DNA from: Echinococcus granulosus
Taxonomy: Eukaryota; Platyhelminthes; Cestoda; Cyclophyllidea; Taeniidae
Direction of reading: 5' to 3'
DNA: 64,000 nt
Assembly: GCF_000524195.1 (NCBI RefSeq)
Contig: NW_020170388.1
Coordinates: 563,402-627,401, forward strand
The notes beneath the pieces were generated by a model. It was not told the DNA's origin. It searched no databases and was given only the letters and a program-made list of their open reading frames with translations. The translations under genes were made by a program, and so were the position numbers. Every line of letters starts with the position of its first letter. Positions within the stretch are counted from its first letter, which is position 1. Positions 1 through 14,339 of the stretch are shown here, piece after piece.

Positions 1-430
1 TACTTTGGTCACACCTCAGTTCTGCTCGGCTATATCCATCTGGATTTCACCCAACTCCGTAACTACATTTTTAGGTGGTTCACGGGTAGTGGTGCTTCCT
101 TTGTTTGTTTTCCTCACGCAGAACAAGGAACTAATGTAGTTACCGAAGGCAAGAGTCAGCCTTAACACTTATGTTGGCAGTCAACACGGATTCGCCCATC
201 AGTAGTATGCAATTTTCCCCCACCATGTTAAAGTTTAGTATTCAGTAATAGAAATGGGGACACTTGACTTTTACGTCCTATCCACTGCCGCCACTGTAGC
301 ACCCTGAGACTTACTTGAAAATGGCGAAATCCATAATACCCAACCAAAATATGTATTACCCATGTGCAGAAGGGCAGATGGGGCTACTAGCACGGTCTGG
401 AGGCATTACTGTGCAGCGGAGGTATTAAGG
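1..430 (+). repeat. Family A repeat, copy A1 (cut by window start)
   Basis: A diverged forward copy of the dispersed family A. Recognisable parts are the 'CAGAACA..GGAACTAATGTAGTT' block near 120-145, the 'AGTAATAGAAAT' block near 245, and the end block with GGGCTACTAGCACGG and GGAGG near 378-405. No coding sequence is seen. Confidence 0.5.
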
Positions 431-3400
431 TGGCTCTCAAGTGCTCGCAAAACCAAATCAATGGGTCAAACAGATATTTAAAGTATTACATTAAATCTTA
501 TTCTGACTGCTCAAAGCACAGCAAAATTCCGTAGTTAATAGGGGCACAATCTTAAAATACTTCATGGTCACTGAAGCGGTTACCTTGCCAATGCGTCCCA
601 CAAAGTTCAGTCCGAGAAACATGGAATTAGAGTTGCATTTTAAGGCACTTTATATTAATATCTAAATTAAGCCACCAGCTCATAAAATATACCCTCAAAT
701 GAATCACCGCAGTGTGTCTTGTCTAGCAGACCAACGATTTCATCAAGACACATGTGTGGAGAAGAAAGAAGTTGGCGTTGTATCTTGGCTCCTATTTTGC
801 TATCCCATGCCAGTTTCTGCCTCATTTCAATGTCTGATGCAAAAGTTGCTGGTAACAGCAATCAAAACATGACGATAATTTACAATAGGATTACTTTATT
901 TTATGTGTGTATTTAGGGGAAGGATATGCTTGATTATTATTGAATATGAACACCTCACATAATAGCCTGTGCTATCTTGAATTTATTTTTCACTTTCGCA
1001 TCAAAATAATAAACGCATTTCCTGCTTTAAATTTTACCGCTCTGAAAAACATAGTACACCGGAAGCGGAATTATTTATGAGCAGTCAACTCATTTACAAA
1101 AGTACTAAACAACAAAAGTGAAGCAAAATGTTCGTTTTTTAAAAGTACCCTTTCCCCAGCCAAGTTTAATCAATGTTTTCGAGGAATACTTCTGTAGCTT
1201 GTCATCTACACTCATGAGATTACAAACATTACAATCGTTGGTTGTAAATTGTATGAACTTGTAAAGGGTACGCAATTCTTTTCATCCATTTTAGCTCAGA
1301 GACAAGTTTCAGTCTGGTGTTACGGTAATCCTTATTGCGCTTTCTACTATCTTTTGCTGCTATGAGTCCTCTGATCATAAATTGTCGGTTGAATTGCCTT
1401 CATTTGGTTTGAGCTTTCTAACACTTGACGGACCTAGTATGGCTTAATGAAGCAGCGACCAAAGCTTCTTTTGTAGCATTTGCAGAAATACTAACCACAA
1501 ATAATTTTGAAAGAATGTAAGCCTCGTAATAAATAACTTTCCACTTTCATACTATAGTTCAAAAATGACTTTTCAAGAATTTTACTACTGATTATAAAGT
1601 TGTTTCCACCTACTGCAACAGATAACTTTTCAAAAACTGCTAATTAGATGGGTTCCATGTCCCAGGCAGAGGGCAGTCACCTTGTTTCTCACCTCTCTTG
1701 GATGGCTTACCGACAGATTTACCTAGAGATCAAACAAAAGCAAGACCGTATGTCGTCATTAATCGTTCCCTTGATAATATCTTTACTTTGGAATGGGTGG
1801 AAAGGGAGAGGCATCATCTTATTCTGAACTTCATTCCCAATATTTCCCCAATGATAATTCTCCGCTTTATGATTTACCACTTTTGCTTTCCAGTTGAAAG
1901 TCAAATGCAAAGTAGGACGGGCAATTGGAAATCAAAAGTGAGATAGAATTGAGGGTGGCTGGTAGGGGGCTTCTCTTGACCTCTAGAGACAAAGTGTACT
2001 GTGGAAGAGGACTTTGTAAACCTATATCTAGTTAAAATAGGATTATTTGACGTTTCGATTGATATAATGAATTTTTTCGTTAAAATATCTGGAGAAGCTG
2101 AAAACTTAGGGGAGCGTTCTTTTTGAAAATCACAGAAATTGTCATTCGCATAGAAATATCAAAACTACCGCCTCTGGCTCATTCTCCTCAGATTGGTTGA
2201 AACCTAAACTTTGAGGTTAAACTCAATCCGTCATTACAAGGGTGAGTGAATAAGCCGACTGAGTGACTCAGAAGTAGAGCCAGCCGTGGTTTTCTTCTGC
2301 CCCTACTTATCTACCTCCAGGATCCTGCGCATACACATCCAAGCAGGTCATTAAAAAAACTTCTGACCTTCTCTGCTGGTTACCTGGTTGATAGCCTAGA
2401 TGGGATCTAGACCACTTCATATGGCATCATTTAATGGCATAGTTTATGGCAGAATCCTTATGCGATTACTCTTCGTTATTTACAAGTTTATATCCCAGTT
2501 TCAAATGTGACTGACGATAATACGGACAGACCAAAAGGGTGCCATTTACATTATATTTATTGGTAAGTTTGCAAGAACTAATATTTCGTTCATTTATTTG
2601 GATCCATAATTAGTGTGTCGAAAATCCCCAATTTTGCTTGCATTTGTTTGCTCACTGAAAAATTTACCCGTTTTATTTTCTGTGGAGAAAGTTAAATGAA
2701 TCTCCAAATCCGCTTTTTTCTCCGAAAGTGCAGTTTAACTTGGAGACTGAATTAAATTTTCGGGACGAAAGTAGGAATGAAAAAGGCTTCTTCCCTCCCT
2801 TAGCTGCGAAATGTTCTTCCTCAACTACATCGCATTATATATACATATCACTCTCAGTAGATCCTTGAATGTGTATACTGGTTTAAAATAGCAGTTAGGA
2901 TGAGTTACCTCAGTAAGAAAGCGCGGATGTGGGTTCTTGTTAATTTTGAAGTGAGAAAGAAGTAGAAAGAAATCAAATTAGGAGTAAATGTTAGGAGAAA
3001 CACGTTGTATATAACTAAATGGATATGGACGCTAAGGAACTATTCACCTTCCATAATATTGAAGGTTATTATGCCTTTGAGTTCTTTCGTCCTGTACGTG
3101 TACAAGTGAATTTATAGCTATAATGCAGCAGCCGACTTCCTCTAGAGAATGTCTGCTTTATTTAGCATAAAATGAGGTGTAGCTGGACCGCATGAATTAT
3201 GTGCTTTACCGATGTTAGTGCAGCGACTGTTTTAGGCAGGACGAAAGTAGGGAGTGGGTGTTACAGGTACTCCCTAAATAGTTTTATGCCTCACCAACCA
3301 CTTACTGCGCCATACATCACGCCGGCTGAACTCGTAAAAGACTGGACTCAAAACAGTCACCTTTCTGGGCGTTTCGCTTGTCACCAAACCGCGAGGGTCA

Positions 3401-6369
3401 TTATTACCTTTTGTCTTCTCCTTTCTAGCGGTTCACCCAAAGTATTTGAATATCCTGTGTAAGCATTGTCTTTCCAAAAAAATGTTTGGAGTTTTTTAGC
3501 CAAACAGCAGCCTTTGAAGTGAACTGCTGGCAAAGAAGGCTTTTTCAGACCAGATGAGTAGCAAAGACATACCTCAGTCGATTTCAGTAATTGCTGTACT
3601 TGATCTAGCAAAAACTTTTAAGCCCTTTTCCATACAAAAATCTGGATAAACGTACCAAAAAGAAGCGGAATTTATTGGATATTGCCTCAGGGGAGATAAA
3701 GAAGTGATGAAATTTATTGCCTCATACAGTCATCTTCCCTAGAGCGGTCGTTCTACTTACTTGCCTGGCTGCTGGGTGGGAAGATTTCAACAGCTTCTGG
3801 AGGAAGAAGCCTCAGCAAAAAACCGACTCAACTAGCAGATCCTCTTATGACAAATAGACATACAAAGTAGCGCCTCCTTATTTTTCCTCTATGGTGTCAA
3901 AAGTGGTGTATAATTTATACAATAACGTCCATTAGTATTAACGGCCATAACAATAAAGCCTCCGTAATGCGGGCATGGTCTGTTGAGCGTACATTACACT
4001 TGTTTATAACACTGTTCAAATTTTGAATCACTGTCTAATATGGGAATTACTTCGATTCATTTTATGATGGACAATTAAAAAGTATTGAGATATTAGGGAG
4101 AAATATGCACCGGGGGTGAAGAACTTTTTGTTTGCGTCAAATGTGATAAAGACTTGAGTATGTTGGCCTTTAATAGCACTTTACGATAGGTAAACAGGAA
4201 GGAATCTTCATCAGTTTGTCCATTCAAACATCATTAATTCTTCATTGCTACATTTTTCTAACCTGATTTACTAATATTGAGGCAAGCGTCCACTTTTCTC
4301 TTGTTGTTATAAACTGCATACTTATGCAATTACTTTGCCTAATTCTAGGTAAAATGATTGTTCAGAGAATCTGTCCAAAGCAATATAAAGGCTGTGAAAG
4401 TTCTAAGTATTTTATTAGCCGTAGTGAAAGGTACAAATATTAAAACAATTCTCTTCAAATGCAGGTTGAACCAGTTGATTGGGCTTATTTTCCCATTTAA
4501 TCAACTAGGATTATCACTTTTTTAAAATAAAAACATCCAAGCTAAAACATTGAAAACCAAGTGGTACCGGTGGTATAAACTGCTACACGCGTACGTGACC
4601 ACAAAATCCGTTGATTTCCCGATCAAGATATTCAAAGGTTTGCGTGCACTAGAAGTGTAGCGGGTGGATACCCTTCGGCGGCTAGCGTGATAGAGGATAC
4701 TAGAGCACGCGGTTAGTTACGTGTCATTTAAATCGCCCTACTTTTAGAGTAAAATAATGTCACATTTGAAGTCTGTCACCTGCTGATATTGACCGTCCAG
4801 AAGAAAGCGAACATGAAAGCAAAATTCAAGGCGCCTGATGCAAGGTTTGGAAATTAGATGCAATAAAAGGCGACTTCCCTAGTATTGAAGACACAACTTC
4901 TTTCTAGAGTTGCAAATACCCTAACAGGTAACTACCGCGTCATGGCTTTTAGAACACTTGGCATGCTCTGGGGATGTCTACGATCTCAAAAATGCCTTTT
5001 TAGATTTTCGGATAAGTTTTGAAGGTTCTAGATAGTCGCCCACTCTCTCAACTCTCCCGGTTGGTCAGTATCACGTTCATTCAAACATTGCACCTGCTAA
5101 TAATGATTACGGGGTCAAGGCCATTCAAGGTCATTAGTTGGCTGATGGTCGTGGGAGCACACTCCTTATCCTCTGCTTACTCATACGGTTATGCGAATAA
5201 GAAAATCCGCATTTAAGGCATTGGCTCCTGGATTAATAGAATTGAAAATTTGGAAGAAGTCAAGCTCAAGCACAAGAATGGTAACGACTAAGTTTTACCA
5301 TAAAGAAGAATGATTGTATTTCTAAGGAGCATTTAATGCCTTCGTTAACTAACTTCGCATGATGCTGCTCAAAGACACATTTTACCTCTTGAGCGCTGTG
5401 GTCTTCACAGGTGGCAACACAACACTCCTGTCCTTCAGTGCGCCAGTAACAGCCATTTACTCTATGCCTGTATACATTACTACTACTTCGAGGAAGCCAC
5501 TGGCAAACTCGGTGCAAAAGTTAAAAATAGTGAAATTAAGTGCTGACTGCCAAATCTGAACATCACAGATGATAGCTTACGATGTGGACGGCTTAGTAAT
5601 TGCAGACTCACAACAGAAAGGTTACTGAAACGTGACCATTTTTAACAAGGGGGCAATAAACAACTGAGGTAATAACAGACTTGAGTATTCTGAATAAGTG
5701 CCCCGTTAAAAGTAATCTCTCTCACGTCTGTGACGGTTAAATTAATTACACTCTGATGGTTTAATTACAATAATATGAGTAAAAAGGTATTAATGTAAGT
5801 TTACCAAGGACGTAAGCTCCATGTAGACCTTTAACCAACTTTTCACTGGGTGTCTCTACTTTTAGGCAAATAGAACTGGTATCTAATATGTATTTGTCAC
5901 TGAGTACCGTCCCGTGAACTCCCGAGACGCAGGTCATAAAGGGGACGCAACTCTGACTGCCATAGAAATGACGAGATTCATCACTGGCGTTGTGCATCGT
6001 CCCTGGCTTTTGGATGCCTTTTGAGTTATCAATGACACTGTGATGGTCAACGTGGAAGAATGTCTAAGTTGAGAGTTAAAGACGGCTCTTAAAACAAGGT
6101 ATCAATGCAGTGAAGACATATGATCCCAATTGCCATTTAAACATCCAGGCTCTTCAACCTAAACGGGGTGTACTTCTCTCTTGGGGCACAGCGAATCAGC
6201 CATGATTGCAGCTTCTCATCAACACTGTGAGCTGCCGTTCTTTACTGACTTTCACTGTTAGAGCAGACACAGGTATTAAGGGAGTAAACATAATCCACTA
6301 TAACATTTAAATGTAGGCGATTTTTGAGTTCTTTTAACTACCTGCGTTTTGATACGTAATATTTGATTA
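431..6369. other. Intergenic, nothing recognised
   Basis: AT-rich, with stop codons in all frames every few dozen codons. A short near-duplicate GAAATTTATTGCCTCA/GGATATTGCCTCA occurs at about 3670-3725. No gene, RNA or clear mobile element. Confidence 0.5.
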
Positions 6370-7340
6370 CGTGTTTAATTCATTTTGGTCTTGCGGGCAC
6401 TGAAGATTTCGCCTTTGAACTTCTGCCGAGAGGCATGGCCTCCAAACATGTAAGCGGTCCCCCTAACTCTTTTGCATAGGGATAGTACATTTCCTGTTCT
6501 AGTAGTATGATAACTTTCGTCTTCTAAGAATATTCGGCGCGCCACATTAAAGACAGAAGAAAGCAAACAACTTCCATAATTGCTAAACCCAAACCTGGAC
6601 GAAGAAGGACATATACTGCGGCTGGAATAATCCATAACCACCCCTAACAAACGGGTTGAATATGACTTCTGCTATCGACAAATACCCTATTTTCATTTTC
6701 TTCAGAAATGCTAATAACAATTGAAGCAGCACTAGCCTTGAACCATTGGATAAGAGTTTGTTACGGAGCAGCCTACGGTACCATCACGAAGATTTCAATC
6801 AAGCAAGGATGCGATGCCTCCTACACCTCTTTAGTAGCTGGATAGAAACCATATAGATAGATACTGTTGGGGAGCCCTGAAGTGGAAACAAAGTGGTGAG
6901 GGGGAAGAAATGTGAAATTTTATCCTTAGGAAATCATTTGAAACTCCGCCCCTCCCTAAAAGACTGCATTCAAGCCAATGGTCTTAAGGCAAGTGATGAG
7001 TGCACGCGATGGCAAACACATTCTCCATTCCTCTATACAGTTTCTAGGCTGGACGAAGCTCCAGATCTAGCGAATTTACCAAAGTGGTTAGTGAGTTTGT
7101 CATAGGATATCTTCCCATTTGCATAGCAATTAAATGGCTGGGGCGGTTGATTTGTGGATGCCGATCTTGCACCATCGACTATGGATCCGAAGGAGCACCG
7201 GAGACGACGGCTGTATAATACTTTGATTACTTGTTCAGCTCTTTTTTGGTTTCGTGAGGATTTAAGGGTCGGTCCTTGTACTTCCGTTGAGCTTGACCTC
7301 GGGCCACACTTATTCTTCCTAAGTTTTGAGCATTCCTTTC
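6370..7340 (-). repeat. Family A repeat, copy A2 (reverse)
   Basis: A reverse-orientation copy. The end block is present at about 6390 and again at about 7270 (GTACTTCCGTTGAGC), about 0.88 kb apart, giving the block-internal-block layout of the family. The 7200 part (GGCTGTATAATACTTTGATT) matches 33825-33845 of copy A11 (GGCTGTATAATGCATTGATT). Confidence 0.55.
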
Positions 7341-7800
7341 ACTTTAAAAAGACTCTTGATCCTTCATGCCAAATAGGCGAAATATTTGATGAATTCATTA
7401 CGTAAACTTTGGCTAATCCAGTGTAAATATGAGGTTCCATTTAGAATGCACAAAAAGGGGATATTTACTTTGGTTGGTAGCCACTAACTTATGTCTGAAC
7501 AGTATTGCAATATCTATTAAATGACATCTTGGCAATTCAATTGCTCCTTTCTTTGGTGCCTATTCAAAATGTAGGTAAAAACATGATTTTCGTCTCAATT
7601 CTATTCAACTGTAGTCCTTTTGATTTCAAAAACTACTCTTTTCTGCCGGTTATGCAACAGTTGACAAAAAAGGTACGACCTCCCTCGAGTTAAATAATCA
7701 TTTAAATGCGACTCTGTTCAAATGTCTGCTTTTATGCATTGTTCTGAAACATTTTTGACAGTTGGCGCATAATCTTCTCGATTTAGTGGCGAATGTAAAT
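7340..7800 (+). repeat. Family C repeat, copy C1
   Basis: Shares several blocks, in the same order, with 25270-25560: CATGCCAAAT, AATGCACAAAAA and TTCTGAAAC...GATTTAGTGGC. It adjoins family A copy A2. No coding capacity. Confidence 0.5.
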
Positions 7801-7999
7801 TGACATAAAAGCCTAAAATACACCATTAGGTGTCACCTTTTTCAACTTAATTTTAAAGAAATAATGGAACTTTCCTTCCTTTTCTTTCTAAACCTCTAAA
7901 ACACAACTGGTTTTACTTGATAATGCATGAAAGAGAAAAAGAGCTGATGATTGTGCGAGAAATTTCAAAACGAATTTGCTCAATTTTAGACTAACGCCT

Positions 8000-9060
8000 A
8001 GCTACAATCATTTGTTTGTGTGAAGTGCCCCGAGTCATTCTCAAGGACGGAAGAAGTCTTAACACTTCGACAGAAAACGTATTGGCAATACAGAGGAGAG
8101 ATGGGGAGCCACTGGCATAGCGCAAAGGCCATGCTACCGCACGGAAATACAATGACCGTGGACTTCAGTGCCCGTGTAATAAAAAAAGAGGAGCTAAACA
8201 AACAATCAAAATTTTATGTAATGGTTCGCNCTTTTTTAGCATTGTCGCTGGTGCTTCCTTAATCTACTGTTGGCGTCGACCCAATCAACGTAGTTGGCGA
8301 TGTAAGAAAAGCCCACCAACAAACCGTGTCAGCCATCAATATGCATGCAATTGTCGATTCCACTAAATCTGGAGTATCACCCTATTTGACAGCTATATTA
8401 GGGTAAGGCGCAATGTCTCTGCCATCTCATATACCCATCTTTAATCGTAAGAGCGCTGGCATAAAAGCAGAGTCATTTAATAAAGGGCGGAGTATAGAAC
8501 AGTTTTGTGGAGATGAGCTTTCATGTCTGTCCCTCCTTGTCACTTTGCCCTTGCCTAAGCGCTGCCAAGTCATATCTGTCAGCGTCCTACTTAGCTAATA
8601 GAGGGATGTAGAAATTATTACATTCTCACTTTAATGACGTCTTTATGCAGGTACCGTTGACTACTCTGGAACAAGCATAGCTAGATGTTTCACGTCCACG
8701 GCTAGTGTAGTTGTTATTAGCATTCCTTTAAAACACGGCAGTGAAGTGGTTGCCAAAGGTAGACGTCATTTTAAACTCTTCTCTTAGGGGCCCTTTACAA
8801 TTCTCAATCCGCAGCATACGCCCTTCTTACACCTCCTTATGGTTGAGCATTTAGTAATAGAAATCAGGGTAGTTGTCCTACATGAACGAGTTTGCTTTTC
8901 GCTCCCACCAGTGTGGCGCGTTGACACTTTCCTGAAGTTGGAAGAAGACAATACTGAGTCAAAATATGTTTTTCCAGCGTAAATAAGGGCGGAAGGGCTA
9001 CTGATATGTCCCACACACCATGCTGCCCAATGAATTACTAAGACAGCCTTAAGCCTCTTT
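8000..9060 (+). repeat. Family A repeat, copy A3 (forward)
   Basis: End block at 8020-8200 (GACGGAAGAAG, CTGGCATAG...GGCCATG, CAAAAGAGGAG-like) and again near 8930 (GTTGGAAGAAGACAATACT). The internal part at 8450-8830 matches copies A5, A6 and A8 (GCAGAGTCATTTA, TGTCTGTCCCTCCTTGTC, TTAGCATTCCT). A single undetermined base is at 8230. Confidence 0.6.
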
Positions 9061-9659
9061 GTCTTCAAAATGAAAAAGTAAAAAAAAAACCAAAGTTATT
9101 CATGTGCATCATTAACCTTGGTAAACATCTATAGCATTGTCCACTCATTATTAGGTATAAGAAAATATTACACTTATAAAGTCTAAAAATCCAGCTAAGA
9201 ATATGACAAACTATCTTTTGAGGGAGTAATTGGCCTCTTAAAGTCAATTGGAGAGGCATTTCTGCTTGTCAGCTGTAGTTTTTAAATACTTCCGGTGACA
9301 CTTCAAGTAATGACAGTGTTATTGAAAAATGGATCATAAATTCTCTCTTATCGTGGACATACTGCCAAGAAAAACTGTTGTAAAGTCTTTGTGCGGCCCC
9401 TGTAATTCTCAACAAGCATGATTACTTATGGATTTATTTTTCTAACCAAAAAGCACAATTTTATTATGCGGGATGTGACCTTGATAGCAATGCAAAATGT
9501 TTAAAGTTGACCAAAACATGGTGTATTTTATTTATTAATCCAAATTTCACAAATTAATCACACAAATGTGTTATTATTTAGCGTTGAAAATAACCTGAAC
9601 AATTAAATTTAGTTTTAAAGTTGGGAATATTCGGGGTTTTTTGACATTACTTTATAAGC

Positions 9660-9850
9660 TTATAAACTTTTTGGAATTTGGCGCCCCGAGACTTCCCTGA
9701 AGACGTAAGAAGGCATAATACTGAAATGGAAGATGTATTGTCAACGCACTGCTGGGCTAGGAGGCTACCGGCTTTTTCCTGAGGTCGGGCCACCCGGCGT
9801 GGGTGCAGTGGCGGGGCCCCAAATGGCCGGTTGCCAAAACCGAGAATTAA
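9660..9850 (+). repeat. Family A end block, copy A4
   Basis: An isolated forward end block: GGCGCCCCGAGACTTCCCTG, then GAAGACG-AAGAAGG-CATAATACT, then a GC-rich tail GGGCCACCCGGCG. It is the most GC-rich stretch of the neighbourhood. The inverted-type copy at 23690-23850 is its closest relative. Confidence 0.55.
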
Positions 9851-10175
9851 AATAACCGTCAAAGTAAAGTAGAAATTTCTTCCAGTTGTCACAAAAAACT
9901 TATTTGCAAAATACAAGTGATACGTATTCGGATAGAATTTTTAAAAAAGAAGAACTTCATTTATGCGTTTCCATTAATGTAAAGGAAACTTTCGACAAAT
10001 TTTATTTTACAGTTTCAAGGACCTGAAACGTTCCCAAAGCTGCATACAAAAAAGTAAGATGAATGGAAGATTCGGAACATTGTGAAGTATTTTGCACTGT
10101 GATAAAAGTTACAAATTGTAGGGCAGAGGGAACGCCGCTGGCATGGCGGTCAGGCAAAGGCACATGCCAGAGAGA

Positions 10176-10196
10176 GGGAGAGTGGGTGGGGGTGGG
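10176..10196 (+). other. G-quadruplex-type G-run motif
   Basis: Four runs of three or more G with loops of 5, 1 and 1 nt, fitting the usual G3+N1-7 pattern. It lies in a purine-rich stretch (10170-10200). Confidence 0.75.
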
Positions 10197-12520
10197 AAAA
10201 GCTGTCAAACGTGGCCGATACTACAGTGGAAACGCCTTTTGCCAGACATGTTCAGGGGTGCAAGAGAAGCTCCTAGGAAACTCTTTGTGAATTTAAAACC
10301 ACCCTAGCCCTTGTTCCCCTCCTTGTACAAGGTAATTAAACAGTAAAATAGACAGTGAAGTAACTATCGTTAGAATTAGCTCTAGCTAGTTAAAAGCAGT
10401 ATGTAGTCAGTTTCGTAGGTATTTGGTGTACTCTCCCCACGTGCTCCTACAATTCGCATTTTCAATTATTTAGCTTTTGGATTTTTTGGCAATGGAATAT
10501 ATAACCTCGCAACTATTACGATAGCATCACAAAATTGGTGTAAAGTAGACAAATGATCTGAGTTTTTTTGCCATGATTGGGTGTTAGTGGCAGCCTGCAT
10601 CATTACTGCACACACATTGAAGTAGTGCTGGAAGACTTTGGTAGGAATGAAGGCTAAAAAGCTCAAGCTTTCGCACCTTTTCCCACAACGTCACCTTTTT
10701 CATTGAGTATTATCCTTAGAGCCCACTGCCATTACACCTCCTCTTCAATCGTTACGGAAATTTGTGTGTTCTGTGAACACTGTTGGGGAACCTGAATAGC
10801 ACACCGAGGTGTTTCAGAGCTGGACGTGTTTGGAAAATAATTCCAAGGTTTGGAGGGTGTTCTGTAGGGAACACATTAAATATGTCAGAAGTAGTTGTGG
10901 AAGCAGGTGCCTCAAACCACACTATGCTAGTAGTCAAACTGCAAACAGTTTTTAAGATACATTCTTAATTTATTGGATGCTTATCACATTCTATTTTTGA
11001 AGAGATTAGTAAAGGAGCTGTAGCTCCGAGTGTATACTCATTGTAAGTCCTCGTGGGTCTTGCAATTAACAGATATATTCCCTTGTCAAAATCCTAGCCT
11101 ACCCTGGTTGATTCCTAGTTTCGTTTTAAAATGCATGAGGAACCTACCTAACTTTACTAGTTACACTTGTAATCAACAACTAAATTTAAGCCAAAGGGAG
11201 GAAACATTTGTTAAATACTCTGTGCAACTCCTCTCCTCGTGCTTGACAAAAACCGGTGACTTGTACACGCCTTTTTCTTAGGAAAACGTTTCAGCTGGGT
11301 GCAAGATTTTGACCCCCTGTTATTTTCTTTTCCAGATAATGACTTTTTGTACAAATAGATGCCTAGAAATAGTGTAGGAAGAGAAATAGCATTCCCGTCC
11401 TTTAACCATTTCTACCTTAATGTTCTTGATTGTTCATATCAACACTAGGGGTTGTAGACAAGCGTTCTGTATTTGTGGCAATCTCCCACCTGCCTCCCGT
11501 TACTTGTAGTGGCCTGAGATAAGAAGAAGTGAATGGCAAGATTTCATAACTTTGAAGAAAGAGAAGTCAACTATGCTGTTAAGAGTTACCCCTTGAATGT
11601 TGTATAAAGGTATAGAGGTATCTACTCTATATTCAGGAGGTAAAAGAATACCTCGTGGAAAGCGGCATGAAATGGTCTGGCAGAAGGTTTTGTCTTATCC
11701 ACTTCCCCTTATTATAAGAAGTCTGCGTAATTAAGCATTAAAAGGCTTTTTGGAATTAAGGAAAAAGGAATAAACGGAATAAATAACAGTGTCTCATTTT
11801 GGGGAACGTTTAAAGCTTTTCAACGCATGAAAACGCGGGGAGATCTCAAGTGATCTGGTTTTTTTCATCCACCTCGATCAGACGTAATTTTTATAGAAAT
11901 GACTGCAAAAATACAATCATACTTGCATTAAAAACAAGAAACCTAAAAAGCATTGACATTAAAATAATAGAATTGTAAATTCCCGGTAAATTACATGAAA
12001 AAATTATAAAAGATTTAGTCAAGAACGGGAAGGCGTAGAGCTGGTCAAAATTGAGAATCCCATCACTTAGAATTCACAGATCTTATCAAATTATTGTTTG
12101 AAAATATAATTTGATTGACTATTTATTATTTTGGCCAAGAGGGAAAAACTCAGAAAATTATGGGTGAACATCTGCTGTGCATCAACCGCAAACATGTCCC
12201 GCATTTATTTCCCATTTAAGGCTCAAATTTCTAAAGTTGTAGTTTAAATAACTCCCATTTTACTAATAAAAGTTGGAATACTGCTCGCTAAGATGTTAAA
12301 TTGGGGTTAGGTTCAGCACTCAATAGCTTGAGGGTTCCAATGGTTACTACCGGTGTCACATATATTTAACGACACCAAATTAACCTCTGGATACAGGTGT
12401 ACTAAATACGTGACATGCGTAAAGTAGAACGTTTTAATAACTTCCGGTTGAGCCTAAAACACCAGAATAGATTGAGGACATTCTGGATTATAGAGTTATC
12501 GCAATTTTAATGCTTTTTAA

Positions 12521-12538
12521 ATGTCATTTGAATGACAT
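12521..12538. repeat. Short palindrome
   Basis: ATGTCATT-TG-AATGACAT: 8-bp perfect arms with a 2-nt spacer. No known role. Confidence 0.8.
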
Positions 12539-13944
12539 CACAGACATTTGATGTGTCAACTTAATAAACCATTAAGTTAAGTTTATCATCAGCATTAATT
12601 TAAGTGGTTTTCAGAAAAGCTAATTTCTTTACTACTACATTAGGACAATGGAGTTTAATTTGAACTAAAAATAGAGCTGATATTTTGGAGATGTAGTCCC
12701 TAATAGAGGTGAATTTGCTTTCTTTAGTAACCACCTTTATAGGAACAAAAGTTTTCTAGTGCGTTTTTGATGGGGTAGGATGAATTATTGCTATTACAAG
12801 GTTACAGTAAAGACTTATCAAGTGTTCTGTTGAGGAACAAAAAGGTCTCATACTTTAATTCAAACTAACAGCACTCAAATTATTTTGATATATTTGTTTA
12901 AATCTGTAACCATAGCAAAAATGTTTCTTTGTCAACACCCTCAGGTTCGTTCCATCTGAGCTTTCAGCAAAATTTCACTTCAAAGCAACCCTATGGATTG
13001 TTCCATATACAACGTAAACGACTTAAGACCAGTAAATGGATGGCGCTGCACTGACGGAGGGGCGAAGGGAAGAATAAAATGTAAACAAGTGAAATAATGG
13101 ATTTCAGTTATTATTTGAATGTTTGTGAGTTTATTTACTGCTACCCTCAAATAGAGGTAGGAAAGTGCCACTTTGTCGCACCTTATCCCAACCTGTAACT
13201 AAAAACGGCGTTTATTTCGAATCAAAAAACAAGAAATTATGCTGCAGTTTTATATCTATATTCAAATCGCAAGCTGTTGTGACTTAAGCTAAAACAACCC
13301 AAGAAATGATTGAAATAGAAAGTGAATGAGTGAACAAATTAGTGCATAATTGAGTGAATAAATGAATACAAATCTTTGTTAGACATTTCATCTTTACTAT
13401 TAGCAAGTGCTAAAAGTAGATTCCCCTCGAGATCTGCGAAAACTCCCTGAATGTGAATTCCGATGGTATAAAAATAAAATCAGACATCCTCTGAGTACGC
13501 TGTTTTGGAGGTGCAAGGATGTCCCAACCAAGACAGGCATTTTTCCACAAATTTCCAACAGAATTTTGCTTATTTTAAAGAACGAATTCGCCTTTGATCT
13601 AGGAAATTAGACCACTTTTTGAATGTAAAGAAAATGATAGGATTTTATGCAAAGGAAATAAGGACCTTTACTGCGAGTTGCTTATTCTCAAAAAAAATTT
13701 CGCATTTATGAGGGGTTCTGGAAACTTTTGCTTTATTAAGCTTAATAGTAGAAATTTAAGAACACCTACTTATTTTATTTTTCGTTTTATTTCAAAACTT
13801 TTAAAGGAAACGTATTCATTTATCAATCGACACAAAGTGACTAACTAACTCAGGGAAAATATACTTACATTATTAGAACAGTAAGTTGCATAAAGCGTAA
13901 GAAATCTTATCCATCAAATATTTATTTTCAACTACCTAGCTATT

Positions 13945-14110
13945 TACCTGGATGATAGTCAAGCCACAAAACGATTTTGGGGCCCCCATATCAAACAAGG
14001 AGACTTTGATACCTTCTTTGAGTGTACTTAAGTCGGTATGGAGTTTTGAAAAGTTTTGTCTCCCAATATTTGAAAAATACGTGTCAAGAAGGCCCATTAA
14101 GTGCAGGTAA
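13945..14110 (+). repeat. Family D inverted repeat, left arm
   Basis: Matches the reverse complement of 16130-16330. The best block is GAGACTTTGATACC, then GAGTGTACTTAAGTCGGTAT. The match extends outward through GGATGAT-G-CAAGCCA and inward through GTCTCC and AATAC. It brackets family A copy A5. Confidence 0.75.
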
Positions 14111-14339
14111 AGGAGGGGTTAGTAATACAACACAGCTATACGACGTAAAAGAAAAAATTCAGTTCTTTTTTTAGGAGCAAGTAAAATATTTTCAATTTTT
14201 AAGTTTAAATTTATTGACTGGAGGGAGCGCCCTACATTTCGTTCGAATTCACGGGTTTCACGGAAATTGCCAAATTTTTTAGGCGAAGGGGAGAAAAGTA
14301 TTGAGTAGAAACTTCGAATTAACTAACTGCTCTTCAGCT

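Larger units (their letters stand above)
9851..13940. other. Intergenic, nothing recognised except small motifs
   Basis: Very AT-rich over 11880-12700. It contains a G-quadruplex-type run (10176-10196) and a perfect-arm palindrome (12521-12538). No gene supported. Confidence 0.5.

Noticed and set aside
4560..4740. A tRNA-like or SINE head (CGGTTAGTTACG and nearby GC-rich words)
   Set aside because: No cloverleaf and no proper B box could be traced.
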